Shown one piece after another: positions 26,654 through 35,532 of a stretch of DNA of 64,000 bases. The stretch lies in contig URMK01000004.1 in the NCBI GenBank assembly GCA_900548905.1, positions 144,979 to 208,978 on the forward strand, in the 5' to 3' direction. Position numbers and translations under genes: made by a program. Within the stretch, counting starts at the first letter, position 1, and the number at the start of each line of letters is the position of its first letter. The DNA is from an uncultured Lachnospiraceae bacterium. GTDB taxonomy: Bacteria > Bacillota > Clostridia > Lachnospirales > Lachnospiraceae. The notes under the pieces are model-generated. The model had not been told where the DNA came from. It made no database searches and worked only from the letters and a program-made list of their open reading frames with translations.

Positions 26654-27715
26654 TCAGCGGCCGCTTCCTGCATAGGGTACTTTATATCCTGCCCTGCGCA
26701 GAAGGGAGTAGCTGATTTTTTTTACATAAAATATCCCATAAAGCCATTTGCTGTACAGAATCCAGCACCCTTTTTTTATTCCCTCCGCTTTTTTCCCCGG
26801 CTTACGATACTTTGCGGATTTTTTCTTATATTCTTCCAGCTCTTCCCTGCATTCCTGTGGGGTAAACAGCCTCCCACTCCTGTCCTGATAGTGGAAAATA
26901 CTGTAAATATTCTGCTCTGAAGCCCAATACCCGTCGGACACGTTATGTCTTGCCCAATATTTGGGCGCGATGGCAAATTGCAGTGTTTCCGAAGTATAGG
27001 CCGGGAAAAAAGCGAAGCTGGAATTCGACAGCAGAAGATATCTGGCGTTTTTCAGCATGCAGTAATCCTTATCCAGATCAGAATGATATATGGGTATTCC
27101 GGGAAGCAGCTTCCCTGCAGCCTCCGGATCGTCCGTCACTATAATGAACTCCATATCCTGACGGATCTTTCTCATATTTTTCATTCCCTTGAACCAGTAG
27201 CCGCGCTGCAGGTAAAGCTCCGGATGGCCGGTATATTCACCGCCCCTTACATTCAGGATGCACAGATTGTCCCTGGTAAATTCATACGTATCGTATTCAG
27301 GACGTACCCTGAGCCATTGCCGTATCTCCTCCCTGTATTGTCCGAAATAACTCTCGTCCTGCATATTTCCGTAAATGAGAGTATTGTCAGGCAGGGTGAA
27401 CAGCTTTTCATCAGCGCCTGCCACATAGCAGCCGCGTTCCCTGTCATGTCTGGAATCCGCCAGGTAAAAACGCTTTTCCTTTTCCTGATAGGTCCGGTAC
27501 ACGCCCTTTGCCCCTTCACGGATACGGTCCGCCTTCTCCCCCAGATCGATATCCATAAAATACATCCCTTTTTTGCTATGGATATTCACAGCCAGCTGTT
27601 CCTGCCCGGCTGTTCCAAAGGAACAGCCTCTCCTTTCGGCTATGCATCTGGCGGTTACATAACAGAACAGCTGGTTTCCCAGGCCCTGTCCTTTTAAAAA
27701 TTCGGTCCCTATCAT
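26654..27715 (-). CDS. Divergent GT11-like glycosyltransferase
   Basis: This 353-residue protein has the GT11 opening GQGLGNQLF (9-17) but replaces the usual HxRRGD nucleotide-sugar motif by NVRGGEY near residue 170, losing the His and one Arg. Donor choice or activity may therefore differ from fucose transfer. Its ATG overlaps the TGA of the ABC exporter gene (ATGA), so the two are co-translated. The C-terminal tail (about 300-353) is Lys/Arg-rich and may bind the membrane surface. Confidence 0.7.
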   Translation of the reverse strand: MIGTEFLKGQGLGNQLFCYVTARCIAERRGCSFGTAGQEQLAVNIHSKKGMYFMDIDLGEKADRIREGAKGVYRTYQEKEKRFYLADSRHDRERGCYVAGADEKLFTLPDNTLIYGNMQDESYFGQYREEIRQWLRVRPEYDTYEFTRDNLCILNVRGGEYTGHPELYLQRGYWFKGMKNMRKIRQDMEFIIVTDDPEAAGKLLPGIPIYHSDLDKDYCMLKNARYLLLSNSSFAFFPAYTSETLQFAIAPKYWARHNVSDGYWASEQNIYSIFHYQDRSGRLFTPQECREELEEYKKKSAKYRKPGKKAEGIKKGCWILYSKWLYGIFYVKKISYSLLRRAGYKVPYAGSGR

Positions 27716-29475
27716 AATTCCCCTTTAGTCATTGTAATTTTACACTTATCCACATTGTAGATAATATCACAATTCTCTATTGTCCGCAATCTGTGGGCAA
27801 TGATGATGAGCGTCTTACGGCCATGGAAGCTGTCTATAGCCTCCATAATCGCCGTCTCCGTATCATTGTCCAATGCGGAAGTCGCTTCATCAAACACCAG
27901 GATTTCCGGATTGTGGTATAGCGCCCTGGCGATTCCGATCCTCTGACGCTGCCCGCCGGAAAGCCTTACTCCTCTGTCCCCGACGGAGGTATCCAGCTTC
28001 TGCGGCATCTGCTCCACAAATTCCTTCATCTGCGCTTCCTCCAATACCGCCCAGACCCGTTCGTCATCGATATTGTCCCGCTCCACGCCAAAAGCAATAT
28101 TTTCCCTGAGGGAATCGTCGGTAAGAAAAATAGACTGCGGAATATATCCGATATGGCTGAGCCAGGAGGGATAATTGTCAAAAATATCCTTTCCGCCACA
28201 GGTGATGGTTCCCGCCTGTACTTTTAAAAGCCCCATAAGGATATCAATCGCCGTCGTCTTCCCTGCGCCGGAAGGCCCCATAATCCCTGCGGATTTTCCT
28301 ATAGGAATCCGCATGCAGGCATCTTCCAGCACTTTATTCACGGAATTTGGATATTGGTACGTAATATGGTTCAGCCTGATTTCATCCGCAACCGGTATGG
28401 GGCCGGCATTCCTGTCATCTTTATTCTGGTATTCCCCATATTGGGTATAATCGCTGAAATCCACATTTTCATATACATAATCCAGGGAAGGCTGATAAAA
28501 GGCGATATTGGTCACATGGCCATTCACACGGTTCACACAGGGTATCAGCCTTGTCGCCGCATAAGCGAAGGCTGCGATCTGGGCTATCATGGACTTTAAA
28601 TCCCCGCCGTTTACAATATAAACCGCCAGGTATCCCAAAATACCTCCCATGCAGATAGTTTCAATTAAGAGACGGGGGATATTGTTAAGCACCGTATACT
28701 TGCTGGTCACCTCTCCTGCAATTTGGGAGTATTTTCTGAAATTGCGGGCAAAGAAGGCTTCTCTGTGCAGTATTTTTACATCCTTAATGCCATAGATCGA
28801 CTGAAGGCGCCATTTTCCCATACGGCTCTGAACCCTTTGTGACTTCAGCCCCATGGCATTCAACTTCGGCTTCATAATGCTCATGATGAGCAGGGTCATT
28901 CCCACCAGGATGCCGCCCATGATCAACGTCATCTTAAAATCCACCGCCAGAAGAAGGATACAGATAAATACGGCGACGATCCCTTCGGAGGCCAGCTGGA
29001 TATATTCCATCAGGATAGTGAATACCTTGGGGACGTCGCTGTCAACCAAACGGAACACCGTGGGAATATCGGCATTCAGGTAGAATTCATAGGGTCTGTT
29101 CAGATATTCCTCCAGCATATAGCTCACGGTCCTGAACTGGTTGGTGTTTACAAACCTCGCCTGTACATAGGTGAGGAGAAGCAGGAACAGGTTTTTTATC
29201 ACAATAATGCCGATGATGAGCAGAATCATCAAAAGAATAAAACGGTTAAAGTTATCTTCTGTTAACGTAAGCCCAAACCAGCCGCATACCCTCTGTACGG
29301 TTTCATTCCCCAGCATTCCCTCCCTGTCAATGATCGCCTGTACAAGGGGAAGGATGGCTGTTATGCCCACAGTTTCCAACACGCCTCCGATCAGGATCAT
29401 GACGCCCAGCCCTAAAACTGCTTTTTTCTGGGCTTTACTCAATATATGGCTCAGCTTTTTTATATTTTCTATCAT
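27712..29475 (-). CDS. ABC transporter, fused membrane and ATPase domains (lipid-linked glycan flippase-like)
   Basis: This 587-residue half-transporter has six membrane helices in residues 1-320 and a C-terminal ATPase with Walker A (GPSGAGKTT, 400-408), signature LSGGQRQRIGIARA (505-518) and Walker B (ILVFDEATSALD, 525-536). It resembles MsbA and the PglK class that flips lipid-linked oligosaccharides. The start at 29,475 overlaps the GT11 stop (ATGA). GGAGG lies 13 bases upstream, and a longer frame from 29,511 is possible. With Wzx at 8,185 the locus has two flippase candidates. Confidence 0.85.
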   Translation of the reverse strand: MIENIKKLSHILSKAQKKAVLGLGVMILIGGVLETVGITAILPLVQAIIDREGMLGNETVQRVCGWFGLTLTEDNFNRFILLMILLIIGIIVIKNLFLLLLTYVQARFVNTNQFRTVSYMLEEYLNRPYEFYLNADIPTVFRLVDSDVPKVFTILMEYIQLASEGIVAVFICILLLAVDFKMTLIMGGILVGMTLLIMSIMKPKLNAMGLKSQRVQSRMGKWRLQSIYGIKDVKILHREAFFARNFRKYSQIAGEVTSKYTVLNNIPRLLIETICMGGILGYLAVYIVNGGDLKSMIAQIAAFAYAATRLIPCVNRVNGHVTNIAFYQPSLDYVYENVDFSDYTQYGEYQNKDDRNAGPIPVADEIRLNHITYQYPNSVNKVLEDACMRIPIGKSAGIMGPSGAGKTTAIDILMGLLKVQAGTITCGGKDIFDNYPSWLSHIGYIPQSIFLTDDSLRENIAFGVERDNIDDERVWAVLEEAQMKEFVEQMPQKLDTSVGDRGVRLSGGQRQRIGIARALYHNPEILVFDEATSALDNDTETAIMEAIDSFHGRKTLIIIAHRLRTIENCDIIYNVDKCKITMTKGEL

Positions 29476-30326
29476 ATCCGAATCATATCCTCCGTATATA
29501 TACTGCCGCATTCCATACCGTTAAGCCAGGTAGACGGCGCGATAACTATTTTTCCCGGATTGGCGTTCAGCCAGGCCCCCCACCAGCTGAAGCTGCTGTT
29601 GGCAATGATATTGTGCCTGCATCTGCTCATCAGGTACATATCCAGGTAACCCGTTTCCTCACTGCCGCCTTCCACAACGGTGCGCCCCTGTCCTGATAGA
29701 TTGTTTTTTGTCCATTCCACATCATTGGTAAACAGATAAAAACGGGCTTCCGGATACCTGTCCTTTATCAGATTGATAGCCTGTTCATAATAGCTTCGGG
29801 TACAGATGCTCTCATAAATTCCCTGATGTCCCGGATCCAGATAATCCCCCCTGCGGATATGGACGCTTACAGACATTTCTCTTTCTATGGCCGTCAGATA
29901 ATCCTTATAGCCGTCCGGAAGGGACAGATTTTTAAAAAGGAAAGCGTGCCTGACACGCTCCCTTATCTCTTTAAAATAAGCCTCGCTCTGGAAACTTCCC
30001 ACAAGATAAGCCGGATCCTTCCGGTAAACCATAGGATCAAATTCCATATCCTTTTCCCGATAAGTAAGATTTTTCCTGCCGGTCAGTTTACGCCGGATTC
30101 TGGAAAGCGGATCCATGGAAGAATCGGTAAGATACACGATCTCTTCCCGGGAGGCTTTCCTGTAGGGCGCATCAAAGACCCAAAGCTGCTGCGGCCTTCT
30201 GTCCGGGGCCTGATAATCGGAAACATCATCTATTTTTACAACTTTTCCTGCCGCCTTCAGGCTCAGATACAGGGCATATTGGAACATCTGGTTTCCCAGG
30301 CCGCCCGATAATCGTATAATGACCAC
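29472..30326 (-). CDS. GT11 family glycosyltransferase, alpha-1,2-fucosyltransferase-like
   Basis: This 284-residue protein is a standard-length GT11 enzyme with RLSGGLGNQMFQYALY (5-20) and SVHIRRGDY (154-162). It starts with GTG, preceded by AAAGGGA at seven bases. It resembles the protein encoded at 13,511 in overall length and in the stretch after the HxRRGDY motif. The expected reaction is alpha-1,2-fucosylation of a galactose-containing intermediate, which would need GDP-fucose made elsewhere in the genome. Confidence 0.85.
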   Translation of the reverse strand: MVIIRLSGGLGNQMFQYALYLSLKAAGKVVKIDDVSDYQAPDRRPQQLWVFDAPYRKASREEIVYLTDSSMDPLSRIRRKLTGRKNLTYREKDMEFDPMVYRKDPAYLVGSFQSEAYFKEIRERVRHAFLFKNLSLPDGYKDYLTAIEREMSVSVHIRRGDYLDPGHQGIYESICTRSYYEQAINLIKDRYPEARFYLFTNDVEWTKNNLSGQGRTVVEGGSEETGYLDMYLMSRCRHNIIANSSFSWWGAWLNANPGKIVIAPSTWLNGMECGSIYTEDMIRI

Positions 30327-30330
30327 GTTT

Positions 30331-31398
30331 TTATCCCTTTCGCATATGTTTTACAGGAAGCACAAGCTTTTCGTTCAGCCACATCACAAGCCGGTAAAGA
30401 AAAGGAGAGCTCAGGAATATCATCATCTTCTTTTTATCATTCGGATTTGCCCCCTTACAGGAATAGATGCGCCCCATGTCTTCCTTTCCTTCCCCGATCA
30501 GGCTCCTGATCCTCCTGCAGTACTGCTTCTGCAGCGGATCCTTCGACCCGGCGCAGCGGATATAATACTGCAGAAGCCGTTTATAGAAGAAATATCTGTG
30601 CTGCCATGCGAGATCTTGCCTGCCGATACTGCGCAGGAACGCCTCTTTTTCCTGATAAGCGGGAATCTGATCCGTAAATATCCGTTCGCCGATTCCCCCT
30701 CCCATGATGCTTCCCTCCCGTTCCAGCACATAATTATATTCCGCCCGATCGAGGTAAATGCATCTTTGGCATCTTTCCAGAAGCCTGGTAGTATAGACAA
30801 TATCCTCATACAGCCTTCCTTTGGGAAAACAGAGATTCCCCATAAGCTCCCGGCTGTATACCTTATTCCAGGCAGCGTTGCGGATAGGGATGGAATCGTT
30901 CTCGGCGATGAATTCCTCTAAAGCTTCTTTTTCCTCCAACAGGACCACCCGCTGCGTGGAGCCATCCACGATATTGTCTTTATATATCTGCCTGTAACGG
31001 CAAACCGCAAGGGGAGCTTTAAAATCCAGGATACAGGACAGCATATTCTCATACATGTCCGGCTGGATCCAGTCATCCCCATCCACAAAAGCGATATATT
31101 CCCCAACCGCAGCCGCCGTCCCCGCGTTCCTGGCATCGGACAGGCCTCCGTTGTCTTTATGGATGACACGGATCCTGCCGTCCGCCGCCGCCAATTCATC
31201 ACATAGGATTCCGCTGTTATCCGTCGAACCGTCGTCCACGAGAATAATATCCAGCCTGCGCCAGGTCTGCGCCTGAATCGAATGGACGCATCGGGGCAGA
31301 TATTTCGCTATATTATACACCGCCACAACGACAGACAGCAGGATCGTCTGTCTAGACGGTTCTATTTTTTTATACGTATAGTTTTCTATTACCTTCAT
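30331..31398 (-). CDS. GT2 family glycosyltransferase
   Basis: This 355-residue protein has LLSVVVAVYNIAKYLPRCVH, LVDDGSTDNSG and FVDGDDW, the standard GT2 blocks. The helical C-terminal half (KRLLQYYIRC, KLVLPVKHMRKG) resembles capsule enzymes of the EpsJ type. The start is the ATG at 31,398, which overlaps the TGA of the AsnB-like gene (ATGA) and has GGATGGAG upstream. A longer frame from 31,449 would lie inside that gene. Confidence 0.85.
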   Translation of the reverse strand: MKVIENYTYKKIEPSRQTILLSVVVAVYNIAKYLPRCVHSIQAQTWRRLDIILVDDGSTDNSGILCDELAAADGRIRVIHKDNGGLSDARNAGTAAAVGEYIAFVDGDDWIQPDMYENMLSCILDFKAPLAVCRYRQIYKDNIVDGSTQRVVLLEEKEALEEFIAENDSIPIRNAAWNKVYSRELMGNLCFPKGRLYEDIVYTTRLLERCQRCIYLDRAEYNYVLEREGSIMGGGIGERIFTDQIPAYQEKEAFLRSIGRQDLAWQHRYFFYKRLLQYYIRCAGSKDPLQKQYCRRIRSLIGEGKEDMGRIYSCKGANPNDKKKMMIFLSSPFLYRLVMWLNEKLVLPVKHMRKG

Positions 31399-33263
31399 TT
31401 CTCCATCCATTCCTGGAACATCAAAAGATACCAGATCTGAACCCGCCATATGTCACGCTGCGTAAAGTTCTCCCAAATTTGTTTTACCGCATCCGGATTC
31501 AGGATACCCTGGGCTTTTATTTTCTCAGGAGCCAGAAGTCCCTGGGCCCATTCTTTGAGTTCCGGCTCTTTCAGCCATTTACGTATCGGTATGGAAAATC
31601 CTTTTTTAGGCCGATCCATCATTTCCCTGGGCACATATCGATAGAGTACATCTCGCAGGATCAGCTTACCCAAATCCCCTCTGCGGTTATATTCTATAGG
31701 AAGGGACCAGGCAAATTCCACTACGTCCTTATCAAGCATCGGCACGCGGGTCTCCAGAGAGACCGCCATGGAGGTCCGATCCACCTTGGCCAGGATATCA
31801 TCGGGATGGTAAAGAAGCATATCCTGAAGCATTACCTGTTTGATGGGAGGAAGCCCTCCGTCCGTCCGGATCACAGGATAAAAGTCCTCCGGGCAGCTGT
31901 TTTCCAAAGGGATGCATAACGCAAGGGGATCCCGTTCATAGTTGATCCGGTATACATCCAGGATATTGTCCGCCTTCAGCAGTTTTCCCTTTAGCCCGAT
32001 CCCCTTCTCCTGAACGAGAGGAAGCATCCCAATCAGGGAACCTGCCGCCCTGCGCAGGGCCGGAGGGTAATTTTTCATTTTCATCCAAATCCGGTTACAC
32101 CATCCATAAATATTATAACCGGCAAACAGTTCATCCCCTCCGTCCCCGGAAAGTGCCACCGTCACATGTTCACGGGTCATTTTGCTGACCAGGAATGTGG
32201 GGATTTGGGAAGAATCGCCAAAGGGCTCGCCGAACATATGGGCAAGCGCAGGGATGACCTGTATGGCATCCTTTTCCGTTATCGTAAGACGGGTATGGGC
32301 CGTGCCCAGATGGGCGGCAATCTTCTCCGCCGCATCCGCTTCATTAAACTCTTTCTCCTGCATTCCAATCGTAAAGCTTCTGACCTTTCCCTGATTCAGA
32401 TCCTGCATCAGAGCCACTATGGTACTGCTGTCAATGCCCGCCGACAAAAAAGCCCCAACCGGAACATCCGCACACATCTGCCCGCGTATAGAAGCCTTCA
32501 GCAGCCTTTCCAATTCGTCAGCCGCCTCTTTCCGGCTTCCCTGAAAGGGATTTTCCATCCCCTTTACAGCCGCTTCCTCCATGGACCAATAGGACTCCTT
32601 ACGCGGCTTGTCAAACGGTTCACGGACTGTGAGGATACAGCCTGCTTCCAATTTGTGGATCCCTATATAAATACTGTGGGGAGCGGGTATATAACCATGA
32701 GTAAAATAAAACCGGAGCCCCCCCTTGTTCATTCGCTCCTCAAACCCATCAAGCACGGCGATCGAGGCAATATCCGACGCAAATACAAAGCTTTTTCCCA
32801 CAAACCCGTAATACAGTGGTTTTTCCCCCACTCTGTCACGCACGAGATATAAGACCCGTTCCTTCCTGTCCCAAAAGGCTGCGCTGAACATCCCTTTGCA
32901 GAGGGAAACCGCTTTTTTTATTCCCAACTGCTCCACCGCCTCCAACAGGACTTCCGTATCGGAGGTCCCCCGGAAGGAGGCCACGCCTTCTTCTTTTATA
33001 AGCAGGGCCGCAATTTCTTTATAATTATATATTTCCCCATTAAAGGTAACAACAAAACGGCCGCTGTGGGAGTGCATGGGTTGCGCCCCGTTTTCCGACA
33101 GATCCACAATGGCAAGGCGCTGATGTCCGAAAATAACGGAGCCGTCGTCTTCCTCCCATATGCCGGAAGCATCCGGTCCCCTATGGGACATGCGCTCATT
33201 CATTTTCCGTATATTCTCCTGCCGGTTTTCCTGCCAGCCGCAAAGTCCTGCTATTGCACACAT
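31395..33263 (-). CDS. AsnB-type glutamine-dependent amidotransferase (copy 1)
   Basis: This 622-residue protein has an N-terminal class II glutaminase domain with Cys2 as nucleophile (MCAIAGLCG), RGPDASG and FNGEIYN, followed by the ATP-pyrophosphatase domain with FLSAGIDSST and ALSGDGGDELFAGYN. The PP-loop reads SAGIDSS rather than the usual SGGxDSS. In polysaccharide loci such enzymes are thought to amidate a carboxyl group of a uronic acid or aminoacyl-sugar, rather than make free asparagine. It has a GGAGG ribosome binding site and sits after an SGNH-like gene. Confidence 0.85.
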   Translation of the reverse strand: MCAIAGLCGWQENRQENIRKMNERMSHRGPDASGIWEEDDGSVIFGHQRLAIVDLSENGAQPMHSHSGRFVVTFNGEIYNYKEIAALLIKEEGVASFRGTSDTEVLLEAVEQLGIKKAVSLCKGMFSAAFWDRKERVLYLVRDRVGEKPLYYGFVGKSFVFASDIASIAVLDGFEERMNKGGLRFYFTHGYIPAPHSIYIGIHKLEAGCILTVREPFDKPRKESYWSMEEAAVKGMENPFQGSRKEAADELERLLKASIRGQMCADVPVGAFLSAGIDSSTIVALMQDLNQGKVRSFTIGMQEKEFNEADAAEKIAAHLGTAHTRLTITEKDAIQVIPALAHMFGEPFGDSSQIPTFLVSKMTREHVTVALSGDGGDELFAGYNIYGWCNRIWMKMKNYPPALRRAAGSLIGMLPLVQEKGIGLKGKLLKADNILDVYRINYERDPLALCIPLENSCPEDFYPVIRTDGGLPPIKQVMLQDMLLYHPDDILAKVDRTSMAVSLETRVPMLDKDVVEFAWSLPIEYNRRGDLGKLILRDVLYRYVPREMMDRPKKGFSIPIRKWLKEPELKEWAQGLLAPEKIKAQGILNPDAVKQIWENFTQRDIWRVQIWYLLMFQEWMEK

Positions 33264-33290
33264 CGGCTTTTACCTCCTTCCATCCGAAAG

Positions 33291-34373
33291 CTATTCCTGC
33301 CCATCCATGATCTTAAAATCCTTGTTGGCAATGCGGTTTTGGATGGTTTCCTGCGCTTTGCGTGTTTCCTTCACCCACAGGTCATAGGCCTCATCCCAGT
33401 CTGAAAAAGCTTCCTGTCCGCGTTTATCCGTAAAATCATAATTTTCATGCAGGTATTTTCCAAGAAACGCACTGCATTTTTCGGCTCCGAAAGCATTGGC
33501 ATGTCCGCCATAATCGTAAAAATCCGTTTCAAAATCCATTCCTATTTCATAATAATAATCGTTCAGATTAAGGAAATGATAGCCGTAAGGCTCAATGATA
33601 TCGGAAATATAATTATACTGCGCTTGTTTTTCTTCCGTCATCGTGTTGGGAGAAACGATAAACAGGGCATTTTTCCCATGCTCCTTCAAATATGCGAGCA
33701 GCTCAACTAGGACCTGTTCCTCATCCGCCGGTATAGGCATACGATCCGTCACATATGAATAATCCGCTATCCGGCTCGGCCCCACCTCGTCGCTGATAAA
33801 GTGGCCTTTCAACGGGTTCTTGTTGGAATAGCGGAAGGTAACCAGCTGACTGGGCATGATTATCGTTTTCCAGTTGGAATGGTATTTAAAGATATCAAAA
33901 TAATACGTATATCGTTTTTCTTCCCCGTCCTTGTCTACCAGATCATTGATTGTCTTAACACGGTTCCAGGAATATTTCATATTGTCCGTAACACCCCTGG
34001 TATATGCCATATTCCTTGTCAGATCATCATCCGCCGCCAGATACATACGCATTTCAAAAATATAGAGAGACGGACTCTGTGTTTTCTCTGCTTCTTCAAT
34101 TAAATGGACGGCGGCCCTGGGACGCTGCAGGTTTGTGGACAGCGGATACATAGTAATGCCATAATCCCCCCATATCTTAGGAGCGGCATAATAAGGGTAT
34201 ACCGGACTCGATCCGATGATCACCGCATCGATGGTGTCCTTTTCTTCCGCATAAAAGCCTACAAAACGCTCCTTGACATCCCCATTTGTCCGGACGATAT
34301 AAGACAAAGGGATCAAAATCATGAAAAAACCCGCTATGAATATAATTGCCTGGATCAATTGTTGTTTCTTCAT
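33291..34373 (-). CDS. Membrane-anchored SGNH-like protein
   Basis: This 360-residue protein has an uncleaved N-terminal anchor (about 6-26) and an outside domain with VIIGSSPVYP (possible SGNH block I, Ser55 or Ser56), LYIFEMRMYL, FIVSPNT and FYDYGGHANAFGA (possible Asp/His block near 290). The arrangement recalls AlgX/DltD-like acyl-transfer or esterase proteins that act on polysaccharides at the cell surface. The catalytic triad is only tentatively placed. Neighbours are a GT4 gene and AsnB copy 1. Confidence 0.6.
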   Translation of the reverse strand: MKKQQLIQAIIFIAGFFMILIPLSYIVRTNGDVKERFVGFYAEEKDTIDAVIIGSSPVYPYYAAPKIWGDYGITMYPLSTNLQRPRAAVHLIEEAEKTQSPSLYIFEMRMYLAADDDLTRNMAYTRGVTDNMKYSWNRVKTINDLVDKDGEEKRYTYYFDIFKYHSNWKTIIMPSQLVTFRYSNKNPLKGHFISDEVGPSRIADYSYVTDRMPIPADEEQVLVELLAYLKEHGKNALFIVSPNTMTEEKQAQYNYISDIIEPYGYHFLNLNDYYYEIGMDFETDFYDYGGHANAFGAEKCSAFLGKYLHENYDFTDKRGQEAFSDWDEAYDLWVKETRKAQETIQNRIANKDFKIMDGQE

Positions 34374-34386
34374 TCTTCTTTGTATC

Positions 34387-35496
34387 TCAACTCCTGTTTC
34401 TCATCTTTGACGTCAGATAAGCCAGCCATTCTTCATTCACCTTTTCCGGCCTGTACTGCTCCAAAAGGCGGGCCGCCTGTATGCCCATGCTTTCTGCCTT
34501 TTGGCTGTCCAAAAGAAGGATCCGCAGCCGATCCGCCAACGCCTTTCCATCCCCGACCGGGATCAGAAACCCGTTTTCCCCGTCCCGGATTAGTTCTCCC
34601 GGCCCGCCGCATGGACAATCGGTGGAAATCGAAGGGATTCCAAGGCACATCGCTTCCAGAAGAGCATTGGGCATCCCTTCATGCCCGGAGGAAAGCACAA
34701 ATATGCTGCTGGCTGCAATGCGATCCGCGACATCCGTGACGGCCCCCGGAAAATCAGTCCTGTCCGACAACCCCATATCCCCGGCCAGGGCAATCAGATC
34801 CTTCCTGCATTCCCCTTCTCCATAAATGGCCAGGCAGACGCGGGGAAATTCCCCGGCAATCTCCGCAAAAGCCCGGAGGATCATCTCATGGTTTTTATTG
34901 CGGTCCATCCTTCCCACCGATACGATCCGACCGTCCCGTTCCCCCTCATATCTGGGGCGCACAAACGCCTGATTCAGGGGGTTTTTTAATATGACCGCTT
35001 TTTTCCTGATATACCGGGGAAAATAATCCATAGCACCCGGTGTCTGTACCACCACCCCTGCTGCTGCCGCAAATAAGGTTTTTGCCAGAAAACGCATGGC
35101 TTTGGTATAATATTCGCTTCCCGGCTCCCCCCTGACGGAAACCACCACCGGTATCCCGGTAAAAAGAGAAGCTTGAAGGGCCATCAGGTTATTCTTTCCA
35201 ATAAAGGAAAGAATACAGTCAGGATGGAGTTCTTTCCATATTCTTCTTAATTTCCGATATCTGGCCAACAAATCTCCCGCACGGCTTCCTGTTTCCTCTT
35301 CCTTCGTTATCTCACTGAACAGGCGGGGAATCCCTTCCGGCAGTCCATATTCGTTGTCACACAGATACTGGGTTACAACAGTTACCCGGATTCCTTTCTC
35401 ATGCAGATATCCAGCAATATTTACCATAACCCTCTCGGCCCCACCTTTTCTCAGCGCGCTGATAAAAAGTACCACATGTTTTGCCTGTACTGCCAT
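34387..35496 (-). CDS. GT4 family glycosyltransferase
   Basis: This 369-residue GT-B protein opens ALRKGGAERVMVNIAGYL and has IVSVGRMDRNKNH and SSGHEGMPNALLEAMCLG, followed by DCPCGGPGELI. The CPCGGP block is shared with the GT4 protein at 38,205, and the two look like paralogues of the galactosamine/galactose-transferring GT4 group. It follows AsnB copy 2, as part of a repeated GT4-x-AsnB order. Confidence 0.85.
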   Translation of the reverse strand: MAVQAKHVVLFISALRKGGAERVMVNIAGYLHEKGIRVTVVTQYLCDNEYGLPEGIPRLFSEITKEEETGSRAGDLLARYRKLRRIWKELHPDCILSFIGKNNLMALQASLFTGIPVVVSVRGEPGSEYYTKAMRFLAKTLFAAAAGVVVQTPGAMDYFPRYIRKKAVILKNPLNQAFVRPRYEGERDGRIVSVGRMDRNKNHEMILRAFAEIAGEFPRVCLAIYGEGECRKDLIALAGDMGLSDRTDFPGAVTDVADRIAASSIFVLSSGHEGMPNALLEAMCLGIPSISTDCPCGGPGELIRDGENGFLIPVGDGKALADRLRILLLDSQKAESMGIQAARLLEQYRPEKVNEEWLAYLTSKMRNRS

Positions 35497-35532
35497 GTAT
35501 ACCCCGCCCTTTCTTTATCGATTTCCAATCAC

